The notes: generated by a model not told the origin, from the sequence alone. Counted from the first letter of the stretch, positions 1 to 6,387 are shown. The stretch: 6,387 nucleotides of DNA from Ignavibacteriaceae bacterium (GCA_019912505.1 JAIOIM010000564.1:1-6387); one strand, 5' to 3'. Made by a program: numbers and translations.

Positions 1-672
1 GGAATAAACGGCAGAACAAAATTTGTAGTAAATTCCGGCAATGCGTTAAAGCTAATGGCTGAATTTAATTACGATACATTGCTTGTTCGCGAAAAAAAAC
101 GTGGCGGAATTATATTGACCAATGCGGTCGATTTGTCTGAAGAAGAGCTGTTAAAACTTTTAAAAACTCCCGAACAATTTGGCATCTTAACCACACCCGG
201 AAAAGCTGCAACAGAATTGATAAAAAAAATAAAAGAGAATAAAAAAGAATATGTTGTTTTACTCGATGACAATATAACCGATCTTGAGTACAAATTAAGA
301 AGCGGCTTTGCAAAAAGAAGAACTAAAGAAGTTTTAGCAAACATTGCCGGTAAGTACAGAGATGCAGCCTTTATAATGGTTGATGAAGAAAGCGATCTTT
401 ATAATTCATCGATCTATAATTTAATTGACGATGAAATTAGAAGCCGAAAAATTATGCTTATAAAAAACGGAGAGACTTGCTTGTTAACAGGCGGCAGCGA
501 CAAAATATGTCAAGATTTTTTAAGTGCCATGCACACAGGAAATGATGTTCCGAAAATATTTATGACAGACGCCGGCAACTATTTTTCCATCCTGCCTGAA
601 GTTGTAAAAATGAGGAAAATCGGTTATAAATTTTTAAACCCTTCCCTTGCATTAAAAGAAATAGTTAGGTAG
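1..672 (+). CDS. Hypothetical protein, C-terminal part (5' truncated by window edge)
   Basis: I do not recognise this protein. The frame is open from base 1, giving 223 codons to a TAG at 670-672. An ATG at 55 exists, but it has no Shine-Dalgarno before it. The 18 codons upstream read as ordinary protein (G-I-N-G-R-T-K-F-V-V-N-S-G-N...), so the gene most likely begins outside the window. The visible part is soluble, with no membrane segment or signal peptide. A Lys/Glu-rich helical stretch (visible codons about 43-82) is followed by alternating predicted strands and helices, such as YVVLLDDN, AAFIMVDEE, KIMLIKNGE and KIFMTDAGN. This suggests an alpha/beta (Rossmann-like) fold, but I see no diagnostic nucleotide-binding or catalytic motif. 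It ends 8 bases before the small lipoprotein gene on the same strand, so the two may share a transcript. That the frame is coding is well supported by its length and amino-acid composition; the function is unknown. Confidence 0.8.
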   Translation, partial: GINGRTKFVVNSGNALKLMAEFNYDTLLVREKKRGGIILTNAVDLSEEELLKLLKTPEQFGILTTPGKAATELIKKIKENKKEYVVLLDDNITDLEYKLRSGFAKRRTKEVLANIAGKYRDAAFIMVDEESDLYNSSIYNLIDDEIRSRKIMLIKNGETCLLTGGSDKICQDFLSAMHTGNDVPKIFMTDAGNYFSILPEVVKMRKIGYKFLNPSLALKEIVR

Positions 673-680
673 ATATTCAA

Positions 681-1127
681 TTGAGAATTTATAGAATTAT
701 AATTTTATCAATTATTGTCTCAATATATTTTGTATCCTGCTCCTTTATATCTTCTACAAATAATGATGAAAGAGATTCGCCCCCAAACATCATAACAACT
801 AATTTTCTAATAATTGCTCAAGATACAATAAGCTTTTCAAATGAAGTTTTTAATTATAGTTTATTAGTTGATAGCATAGGAAGAAAGTTTTATGTTTTAG
901 AAGATGGCTGTTCTAATATTGAAAATGAACTGATGACAAATGTTGGCGTGAAGGATACAATATACATCACCATTACTGCAACCAGACCAAGAAGATTTGA
1001 TAAAATAAGTAAAAACGAATTTATTGACGATCCTTCTGCTAGAATTATTATCGCAATAGAAAATGAATTAGCCCCTGTTTACCAATCAGAGCGTTTGTGT
1101 AATCATAAATTAATTTTTATTAAATAG
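681..1127 (+). CDS. Predicted small lipoprotein of unknown function (TTG start)
   Basis: This 148-residue protein has no recognised family. Its N-terminus is a lipoprotein signal: basic residues at 2 and 5, a hydrophobic core at about 6-18 (IIILSIIVSIYFV), and a lipobox-like F-V-S-C with the lipidated Cys at 20. Position -3 is Phe rather than the usual Leu. After a Ser/Asn/Asp-rich linker (21-38) the rest looks strand-rich, with two further cysteines (C77 and C140) that could form a disulfide in the periplasm. There is no acidic run right after C20, so I cannot predict surface export. The start is TTG at 681, the only standard start that keeps the signal peptide: an in-frame stop lies at 666-668 and the first internal Met is residue 85. 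A weak AGGT at 667-670, overlapping the end of the preceding gene, lies about 10 bases upstream. The gene seems richer in A/T than its neighbours, by eye only. It is convergent with the M16 gene, whose stop is 22 bases away. Lipoprotein is an inference from the N-terminus. Confidence 0.72.
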   Translation: MRIYRIIILSIIVSIYFVSCSFISSTNNDERDSPPNIITTNFLIIAQDTISFSNEVFNYSLLVDSIGRKFYVLEDGCSNIENELMTNVGVKDTIYITITATRPRRFDKISKNEFIDDPSARIIIAIENELAPVYQSERLCNHKLIFIK

Positions 1128-1149
1128 GTTTAGTATCTACGTAACTTCG

Positions 1150-2523
1150 TTATGCCTCAATAATTTCGCCCCTGAGATTTATTTCAACCACACCGGCAAA
1201 CGATATATTTTTAAACTGAGGCAGCAGTAAGTTTTTATCACCCGCAATTATATACTTATTTATATCGGGGTAAATGTTATTAACGGCGGCTTCATCAACA
1301 TCATTCTTGGTTATACTATTTACCGATTCTATGTAAGTATTAAAAAAGTCGTCCTTTAAATTATAAATCACTTTTCCAATAAGGTTAACACTTATTTGTT
1401 GAAGAGTTTCAAAATTAGACGGGAACTTTCTAATCATCGAAGACTTTGTAAAATCCAATTCTTCGGTAGTTACACCTTCTCTAATATTTCTTAATTCCTT
1501 GTCAATCTCTATAATAGCGTTGGCTGTATTTTCCACACCCACAGATGTTGATACGTAAAAATGAGCGGCATCCCGTTGGTAATTAAAACGTGATAATGCG
1601 CCGTAAGTGTACCCTTTGTTTTCGCGAAGATTTAAGTTTATCCTGCTCGTAAACTGTCCGCCCAAAATCATATTTAATATTGATTTTGGGAAATAATCTT
1701 TTTCATTCCTGTTTCCGGTTAGATGTCCGCATCTTATCTCGCTCTGTACCGTTCCTTCTTTATGAAGAAGATAAATTTTTGGTTCTGCTTCTTTTGAAAT
1801 GATCGCCGGAAAATTAACTGTGTGTTCCGCTTTCCAATTGTTTAACCTTTTCTCCAAACTATTTTTTAGCGCTTCCGATGTAATGTCGCCTACACTTACA
1901 AGAAATCCGTTGGACGGTATAATATATTTCTTATAAAAATTCTTTATGTCTTCGGTTGTTATTTTCGCAACCGAATCTTCAAACCCGAAAACGGGATGAG
2001 CGTATGGATTATTACTGCCGTATAAAATCTTTTCGAAAGCAAAGTCGGCTAATTCATCGGGAGAATCTTTGCTTTGTAAAATTCGTGTTAAAATTTTTCT
2101 TTGTTCTCTTGCAAAAGCGCTTTCATCAAACATAGGCAAAAGCAGAACGTCACAAAAAAGATCCAACGATTTTTCATAATGTTCAGTGAGTGTCTGAAGG
2201 GAATAATAGATAGAATCATTATCGCGGTTTATACTTAAGGAAGTTCCCAACGTATCAAGTTCATCACTCAGAGCTAATGCATCATATTTCCCTGCGCCTT
2301 CATCTGCAACCATGCCGAATAAATTTGCCAATCCTTTTTTATCCGCCGGATCGAATCTTGAACCGGCATAAAATAAGAGGTTAAGACGAATGATAGGAAG
2401 GGAAGTTTTTTTTACGTGTAATACTTTTAGTCCGTTTGAAAGAACAAAATGCTCAATATTTGGGAGCGAGAAATTTATTTCATCTTTTTGAAGGGGTTTT
2501 ATTGATCTGTCAAAGCTCATCAT
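1150..2523 (-). CDS. M16 family peptidase-like protein, non-catalytic subunit
   Basis: This 457-residue protein has the M16 (pitrilysin/mitochondrial processing peptidase) fold: an N-terminal domain at about 25-170 and an M16_C domain from about 185, opening with IPSNGFLVSVGDIT. The motif position that should read HxxEH reads GLANLFGMV, so the three key residues are Asn67, Gly70 and Met71. The distal Glu ligand aligns with Ile148. It therefore cannot bind the catalytic zinc. It does keep the C-terminal Arg/Tyr pair seven residues apart (Arg300 and Tyr307, in LRENKGYTYGA), which in M16 enzymes contacts substrate. No signal peptide is seen, so it is probably cytoplasmic. Two adjacent ATGs (2523 and 2520) are possible starts. 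TAAGGA at 2531-2526 is 3 bases from the first and 6 from the second (measured from AGG), so 2520 is the better-spaced start. The gene follows its catalytic partner by 5 bases, with the ribosome site overlapping that gene's stop. By analogy with known two-subunit M16B enzymes it should be the substrate-binding partner; it is not an independent protease. Confidence 0.93.
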   Translation of the reverse strand: MMSFDRSIKPLQKDEINFSLPNIEHFVLSNGLKVLHVKKTSLPIIRLNLLFYAGSRFDPADKKGLANLFGMVADEGAGKYDALALSDELDTLGTSLSINRDNDSIYYSLQTLTEHYEKSLDLFCDVLLLPMFDESAFAREQRKILTRILQSKDSPDELADFAFEKILYGSNNPYAHPVFGFEDSVAKITTEDIKNFYKKYIIPSNGFLVSVGDITSEALKNSLEKRLNNWKAEHTVNFPAIISKEAEPKIYLLHKEGTVQSEIRCGHLTGNRNEKDYFPKSILNMILGGQFTSRINLNLRENKGYTYGALSRFNYQRDAAHFYVSTSVGVENTANAIIEIDKELRNIREGVTTEELDFTKSSMIRKFPSNFETLQQISVNLIGKVIYNLKDDFFNTYIESVNSITKNDVDEAAVNNIYPDINKYIIAGDKNLLLPQFKNISFAGVVEINLRGEIIEA

Positions 2524-2525
2524 TG

Positions 2526-2531
2526 TCCTTA
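2526..2531 (-). promoter_or_regulatory. Ribosome binding site overlapping upstream stop codon
   Basis: On the - strand the sequence TAAGGA contains both the TAA stop of the catalytic M16 gene (2531-2529) and an AAGG/AGGA Shine-Dalgarno element for the non-catalytic M16 gene. AGG ends 3 bases before the ATG at 2523 and 6 bases before the ATG at 2520, favouring the second. The overlap suggests translational coupling and balanced production of the two subunits. Confidence 0.6.
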
Positions 2532-3791
2532 TTTATTAGGCGTAATTCTTAATTCAACAAACGGTGCGGTTAAATATTTATCAGCCGCCGCTTTTACATT
2601 TTCATTTGTTACATCAGAATAACGCTGCAAATCTTTGCTGAATGAATTTGGCTCGTTCAAATAAAAATTGTAGAAATTCAACTGGTCGGCAAGCGAATCG
2701 ATATTTTGAAGCGAATAAATAAATCCGGAACGGATTCCATTTTTTGTTTTGATTAGCTCTTTTTTTGTAACGCCGTTTTTTTTGAGTTTACTTAATTCCT
2801 TAAATATTTCTTTTTTTATTTTATCTAATTCAACGCCGGGCTTTGCAGTGGCTACTATCATTAAATGCCCGGCAAGTTTGCCCGAATACTGAAATACGGT
2901 TATATCCTGTGTAAGTTCAAGTTCGTGCACAAGTTTTTTGTAAAGCCTGGATCCTTTTGAGCCCGACAAAATATCCGACATAATATCTAACGCAGCGTCA
3001 TCATCGCCAAAAGCCGTTTCTGAATTCCATGCAAAATAAATTCTATCTAACTGAACATTTTCTCTCCGCTCAATTATGTTTTCCTGGCTTATTCTAAACG
3101 GATTAACTACGGGGCGAACGATTGACGTTGCCTGGACGATAGAGCCAAAATATTGTTCAATCATCTCTTTTGTTTTTATCGTATCAAAATCACCGGCAAT
3201 TACAAGAGACGCATTCGGAGGGGTGTAGTAGGTACTGAAAAAATCTGAGACATCCTCCAGCGTATAACTTTTAATATCATTTACTGAACCTATTGTAGGC
3301 CAACTGTAGGGATGAATTTTGGGAAAAAGATGCTCGAGCAGAATTTCCCACGCAAGTCCGTAAGGCTGATTATCATACCTTTCAAGTCTTTCGTTTTTTA
3401 CAACATCTTTTTGATTGTTAAGTTTTTCCTGAGTTAAAGTGGGGAGAAAATAACCCATTCTGTCGGCTTCGAGCCAGAGAGCAAGTTCAAGAAAATTTGA
3501 CGGGACTTTTTCATAATAATTTGTCCGGTCAAAATTTGTTGAGCCATTTAAAATACCCCCCGCCTCTTGAATATATCTAAAGTGCATTTCTTTCGGCACA
3601 TTCTGGGAACCTTGAAACATCATATGTTCAAATAAATGGGCTAAACCAGTTTTCCCCCGCTTTTCATTTGCCGAGCCTACGTGGTACCAGAGGTTAACGG
3701 AAACAATCGGAAGCGCAGGCTCTTTGTGAAGTATAACTTGCAGCCCGTTATTAAGTTTATATTTTTCGTATTCAACATCGAGAATATTCAT
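2529..3791 (-). CDS. M16 family zinc metallopeptidase, catalytic subunit
   Basis: This 420-residue M16B-size peptidase has an intact inverted zinc motif HLFEH: His52 and His56 as ligands and Glu55 as general base. It sits in the classic context TGLAHLFEHMMFQGS. The distal ligand is Glu134 in NQKDVVKNERLERYDNQPYG, at the expected distance of about 77 residues. The M16_C domain begins near residue 185 with PPNASLVIAGDFD. The Arg/Tyr pair found in self-sufficient M16 enzymes is missing: by alignment on the SRL/SRI segment, those positions are Val288 and Gln295. The downstream gene has that pair. There is no signal peptide or membrane segment, so the enzyme probably acts on peptides in the cytoplasm; the substrate cannot be deduced. 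The ATG at 3791 has no Shine-Dalgarno (the preceding bases are GATTCCTT), but the start agrees with the usual family N-terminus (YKLNNGLQVILHKE). The 80-base gap to lepB holds a possible terminator hairpin. Assignment to the family is secure; the partner relationship is inferred from complementary residues and gene adjacency. Confidence 0.96.
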   Translation of the reverse strand: MNILDVEYEKYKLNNGLQVILHKEPALPIVSVNLWYHVGSANEKRGKTGLAHLFEHMMFQGSQNVPKEMHFRYIQEAGGILNGSTNFDRTNYYEKVPSNFLELALWLEADRMGYFLPTLTQEKLNNQKDVVKNERLERYDNQPYGLAWEILLEHLFPKIHPYSWPTIGSVNDIKSYTLEDVSDFFSTYYTPPNASLVIAGDFDTIKTKEMIEQYFGSIVQATSIVRPVVNPFRISQENIIERRENVQLDRIYFAWNSETAFGDDDAALDIMSDILSGSKGSRLYKKLVHELELTQDITVFQYSGKLAGHLMIVATAKPGVELDKIKKEIFKELSKLKKNGVTKKELIKTKNGIRSGFIYSLQNIDSLADQLNFYNFYLNEPNSFSKDLQRYSDVTNENVKAAADKYLTAPFVELRITPNK

Positions 3792-3811
3792 AAGGAATCT
3801 TTTTTCTATAT

Positions 3812-3839
3812 AAAAAGCAGGCGCGTTAATAGAACGCCC
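3812..3839 (-). terminator. Possible weak intrinsic terminator or attenuator after lepB
   Basis: Reading the - strand 33 bases past the lepB stop, GGGCGTT pairs with AACGCGCC across a CTATT loop. This gives seven base pairs with one bulged G; the inner GCGTT/AACGC pairing is perfect. The hairpin is followed after TGC by TTTTT (3816-3812). The stem is short and the U tract modest, so termination may be partial. It lies 20 bases before the catalytic M16 start and could reduce read-through from gatB-lepB into the peptidase genes. Confidence 0.42.
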
Positions 3840-3871
3840 ATAAGACTTGTTTAACTGAAAATTAAATCAAA

Positions 3872-4804
3872 TCAATGTAGTAGTTTCAGAACACGGTCGA
3901 GACGTATCGAGCCGAGAAGTTTGAAAAAATCGGTGAAAGGAATATCCCTATCCCACGAGAACAAAGTAATAAAAGCTTCACCCACTATCAAATCACGCGG
4001 AACCAAACCCCAAAAACGGCTGTCGGCGCTATCGTCCCGGTTATCGCCCATCATAAAGAAATAATCTTTTTTGAATCTATATTTTGTTGTAGGTTTCCCG
4101 TCAATTAAAACCTGACCGTTTGCAATATTTACTACGCGCTTACCGAATTCTCTATCTATTATTGTTCCCCAGTTGTAAGCTGCTTCGGCAGTTAAATTGA
4201 TTGTGTAACCTTTTCTGGGAATAACAAGCGGACCCCAGTTATCTTCATTCCAATCCATACCGCGCGGAAATATGTCGCCTCTTTTCATACCGTGCGGGCG
4301 CAGGTCGTATCCGTACCGAATATGCGGCGGAATCCAGGCTTGCTGATGATTTACGTAAACAACTTTGTTAATTATTTGAATTGTATCACCGGGCAGTCCA
4401 ATGCATCTTTTTACATAATTAACACCAAGTTCATCGGCGTGCATCTGGTCTCTATTGCCGGGGTACTCAAATACAACTATATCTTTTCTCTTTGGCTCTT
4501 TTAGTGCCGGAAGTGTGAAAAAAGGTAATTGTATTTCGGTAAAGGGTATATACTTTGGTGACGATGACCCGTATATAAATTTATTAACAAGCACAAAATC
4601 ACCAACCAGTATTGTCTCTTCCATAGAGCCGGTGGGGATGCGGGTGTTTTGAATTACAAACGTAATAATGAAGAATGCAGCAATTCCGGCAAAGAGGAGG
4701 GACTCAATAAAGTCGCGTACCTTTTCTTTCGCAGTTTTTACTTTGTTTAATTCTTCTTCCGTTTTTATTCCTATAAATCTTTTAAAGCCTGCTTTGAAAG
4801 ACAA
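3872..4804 (-). CDS. lepB: Signal peptidase I (TTG start)
   Basis: Type I signal peptidase (family S26) removes signal peptides from exported proteins at the outer face of the inner membrane, using a Ser/Lys dyad. The 310-residue protein has a basic cytoplasmic N-terminus (1-30), one membrane segment at about 31-52 (ending in FFIITFVIQ), then box B RIPTGSMEETILVGD with nucleophile Ser60. Box D is NYVKRCIGLPGD with general base Lys132. Box E is MMGDNRDDSADSRFWG (252-267). An insert between boxes D and E (about 150-245, rich in Trp, Pro and Gly) makes it longer than minimal S26 enzymes, as is common in Bacteroidota-type LepB. An amphipathic tail (about 288-310, FFKLLGSIRLDRVLKLLH) may lie on the membrane. 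Translation begins at TTG 4804, six bases after a strong AGGAG, in the 15-base gap behind gatB. That points to co-transcription. All catalytic residues are present and I am confident of function. Confidence 0.97.
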   Translation of the reverse strand: MSFKAGFKRFIGIKTEEELNKVKTAKEKVRDFIESLLFAGIAAFFIITFVIQNTRIPTGSMEETILVGDFVLVNKFIYGSSSPKYIPFTEIQLPFFTLPALKEPKRKDIVVFEYPGNRDQMHADELGVNYVKRCIGLPGDTIQIINKVVYVNHQQAWIPPHIRYGYDLRPHGMKRGDIFPRGMDWNEDNWGPLVIPRKGYTINLTAEAAYNWGTIIDREFGKRVVNIANGQVLIDGKPTTKYRFKKDYFFMMGDNRDDSADSRFWGLVPRDLIVGEAFITLFSWDRDIPFTDFFKLLGSIRLDRVLKLLH

Positions 4805-4810
4805 TTTTTT

Positions 4811-4816
4811 CTCCTG
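4811..4816 (-). promoter_or_regulatory. Strong Shine-Dalgarno for the TTG start of lepB
   Basis: On the - strand CAGGAG is followed by six A residues and then TTG at 4804. This is the best ribosome binding site in the window, and it decides the start: the protein has no Met until residue 61, inside the catalytic SM motif, so an ATG-only start would remove the membrane anchor and the nucleophile. A rare start codon paired with a strong site suggests set rather than maximal translation (inference). Confidence 0.75.
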
Positions 4817-4819
4817 TAA

Positions 4820-6265
4820 TTAATTTTTTAGAGCGTTAAGTTTTTCGCGTAATATTTTATTTACTATTTGCGGATTTGCTTTACCGCCGGTTTGTTTCAT
4901 TATTTTGCCCACGAAAAAACCGATAACTTTATCTTTGCCGGATAAGTATTCATCAACTTCGGAAGAATGAACAGCTAAAATTTCAGAAACAACTTTTTCA
5001 ATCAAACCCGAATCAGAAACCTGCAATAAATTTTTCTCTTTTACTATCTCTTCCGCCGGTTTGTTTTCGCTAATCATCAATGGGAAGACTTCTTTTGCAA
5101 TTTTACCGCTGATTGTGCCTTCTTTAATAAGGTTAATTAACCCGGCAAGAGATTCGGGCGCAACCGGAAAATCTGAAATATTTATTTTTTCTTCGTTTAG
5201 TATTTTTAGTACATCAACCATAATCCAGTTGCTTGCGCTTTTGTAATCATCCGTGCAAGCGGCAACTTTTTCGTAATAATCGGCAACCGGCTGCGATTGC
5301 GTAAGTATATCAGCATCGTAAACCGGAAGCGAGTAGTTTGCTGTAAATCTGTTTTTTTTATCATCCGGCAGTTCGGGTAAATTTGCTGAAATATCAGCCA
5401 TCCATTTTTCATCAACATGCACGGGCAGCAAATCGGGATCGGGGAAGTAGCGGTAATCATGCGCTTCTTCTTTGCTTCGCATCGAATTTGCTTCATTTAA
5501 ATCTGCATTCCACAATAAGGTTTCCTGCACAACCCTTTCACCGTTTTCAACCAAATCAATTTGCCGTTCAATTTCGTAATTTATAGCCCGCTCAACATTA
5601 CGAAATGAGTTCATATTTTTTACTTCGGTTTTTGTGCCGAGTTGTTTTTCCCCTTTTAAACGTATTGAAATATTGGCATCGCACCGGAGCGAACCTTCTT
5701 CCATATTTGCATCGCAAATAGAAAGGTATTGAACAAGCTGTTTTATCTTGCTCAGGTACAAATAAGCTTCTTCCGATGTTCTGATATCGGGTTCGCTAAC
5801 TATTTCCATCAGCGGCACGCCGCACCGATTTACATCTACAAAAGTTTCGTTCCCCCGGTCGTGTATAGATTTGCCGGCATCTTCTTCCATGTGGATTCGC
5901 GTAATTCCGATTTTTCTTGATTCATTCGCAGCGGTTTCAACATCTATCCAGCCGTGTTCGCAAATCGGCAATTCGTACTGACTAATCTGGTAACCTTTCG
6001 GTAAATCGGGGTAAAAATAATTTTTGCGGGCAAAAACCGATTTAGGGTTTATCGTACAGTTTGTAGCTAAGCCCATCAGCGCGGTAAATTCAACTACTTT
6101 TTTATTCAGTACAGGCAAAACACCCGGATGACCGAGGCAAACCGGACAAACATTGGAATTAGGCTTATTACCAAACTCGGTTGAACAGCCGCAAAAAGCT
6201 TTCGATTTTGTAAGAAGCTGTGCGTGAACTTCCAGCCCTATTACAGCTTCATATTTATCGTTCAT
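4820..6265 (-). CDS. gatB: Aspartyl/glutamyl-tRNA amidotransferase subunit B
   Basis: GatB is the tRNA-binding and phosphorylating subunit of GatCAB. This enzyme activates misacylated Glu-tRNA(Gln) or Asp-tRNA(Asn) with ATP and amidates it with ammonia delivered from GatA. The 481-residue length is typical. The N-terminal signature EAVIGLEVHAQL (6-17) is followed by a four-Cys zinc site, C25-x-C27 and C40-P-V-C43, in VCPVCLGHPGVLP. Next come the family block KNYFYPDLPKGYQISQYE (81-98) and the Mg/ATP-site segment HMEEDAGKSIHD (125-136). Further hallmarks are VNRCGVPLMEIVSEPD (145-160) and GSLRCDANISIR (191-202). The C-terminal helical/YqeY-like tail (about 330-481) ends with the usual GGKANP motif (460-465) and carries the tRNA-binding region. 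The ATG at 6265 has no Shine-Dalgarno but matches the family start. gatA and gatC are not in the window; scattered gat genes are common. The gene heads a - strand set with lepB 15 bases behind. Confidence 0.98.
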   Translation of the reverse strand: MNDKYEAVIGLEVHAQLLTKSKAFCGCSTEFGNKPNSNVCPVCLGHPGVLPVLNKKVVEFTALMGLATNCTINPKSVFARKNYFYPDLPKGYQISQYELPICEHGWIDVETAANESRKIGITRIHMEEDAGKSIHDRGNETFVDVNRCGVPLMEIVSEPDIRTSEEAYLYLSKIKQLVQYLSICDANMEEGSLRCDANISIRLKGEKQLGTKTEVKNMNSFRNVERAINYEIERQIDLVENGERVVQETLLWNADLNEANSMRSKEEAHDYRYFPDPDLLPVHVDEKWMADISANLPELPDDKKNRFTANYSLPVYDADILTQSQPVADYYEKVAACTDDYKSASNWIMVDVLKILNEEKINISDFPVAPESLAGLINLIKEGTISGKIAKEVFPLMISENKPAEEIVKEKNLLQVSDSGLIEKVVSEILAVHSSEVDEYLSGKDKVIGFFVGKIMKQTGGKANPQIVNKILREKLNALKN

Positions 6266-6289
6266 TTGTTAATTGCTAATTTGAAAGGT

Positions 6290-6297
6290 CAAATATA
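6290..6297 (-). promoter_or_regulatory. Candidate gatB promoter, Bacteroidota-type -7 box
   Basis: On the - strand TATATTTG matches the TAnnTTTG -7 element known from Bacteroidota primary sigma factors. It ends 24 bases before the gatB ATG, predicting a leader of roughly 20 bases. The -33 element is poor: the nearest TTTG (6327-6324) is about 26 bases upstream of the -7 box, further than the usual spacing, although a T-rich TTTT lies near the expected place. An upstream near-match CATATTTG (6331-6324) differs at one position. The rest of 6266-6387 is AT-rich with no gene I can support. Confidence 0.45.
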
Positions 6298-6387
6298 TAA
6301 AAGAATGGCTATATGAGAAAATGCAAATATGGGTTATGAGATGCAATTGGCATATTAGTTACATGAATTTATTGTTTTGATTTATTT

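Noticed and set aside
69..344. 91-codon open frame on the - strand (and a 67-codon one at 110-313)
   Set aside because: Both are antisense to the well-formed + strand gene at 1-672. Their Phe/Ser/Leu-rich composition is what the complement of Lys/Glu codons gives.
1128..1154. Possible shared terminator between the convergent genes (CGTAAC-TTC-GTTATG, 1140-1154)
   Set aside because: The stem is only 6 bp with a G-T wobble and a 3-base loop, it runs into the M16 stop codon, and no T-run follows on either strand.
4292..4652. Two + strand open frames of 65-70 codons
   Set aside because: They lie fully inside lepB on the opposite strand, with no ribosome site and no protein-like pattern.
5061..5920. 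Several 61-96 codon open frames on both strands
   Set aside because: All fall within gatB, whose frame carries every family motif; these are shadow frames.
6321..6380. Tiny + strand ORF, 19 codons from ATG 6321 to TGA 6380
   Set aside because: It has no ribosome site, overlaps the probable gatB promoter and has no coding character.
1..6387. CRISPR array, insertion sequence, tRNA or riboswitch
   Set aside because: I read both strands for regular repeats, terminal inverted repeats with a transposase, cloverleaf-like segments and long structured leaders, and saw none. Nearly all the window is coding.

Overview
This AT-rich window carries six protein-coding genes. Its gene content and style suggest the Bacteroidota/Chlorobi/Ignavibacteria part of the tree. 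The clues are lysine-, isoleucine- and asparagine-rich proteins, weak or absent Shine-Dalgarno sites at several starts, a TAnnTTTG-type -7 box before gatB, and a paired two-subunit M16 peptidase. The placement is an inference; no ribosomal RNA or clade-specific marker is present.

Layout. On the + strand, 1-672 is the 3' end of a gene of unknown function that enters through the left edge. Eight bases later comes a small TTG-started gene (681-1127) for a predicted lipoprotein. A 22-base gap separates these from a convergent block on the - strand. Read in its direction of transcription, that block is gatB (6265-4820), lepB (4804-3872), a catalytic M16 peptidase (3791-2529) and a catalytically dead M16 partner (2523-1150). 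The right 122 bases (6266-6387) are non-coding and hold the likely gatB promoter.

How the genes work together. GatB is the tRNA-binding and kinase subunit of the GatCAB amidotransferase, which makes Gln-tRNA(Gln) and/or Asn-tRNA(Asn). LepB is type I signal peptidase at the inner membrane. They look co-transcribed because a strong Shine-Dalgarno fills the 15-base gap. The two M16 genes are five bases apart, and the ribosome site of the second overlaps the stop of the first, as expected for subunits made in equal amounts. A possible weak terminator lies between lepB and the M16 pair, so the pair may be only partly co-transcribed with gatB-lepB.

Most notable observation. The two M16 proteins have reciprocal active-site losses. 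The upstream one keeps all zinc ligands but lacks the Arg/Tyr substrate-binding pair. The downstream one has lost every zinc ligand and keeps Arg/Tyr. This is the signature of an obligate heterodimer. It is a known architecture, not a new system. I found no CRISPR array, mobile element, tRNA or rRNA.
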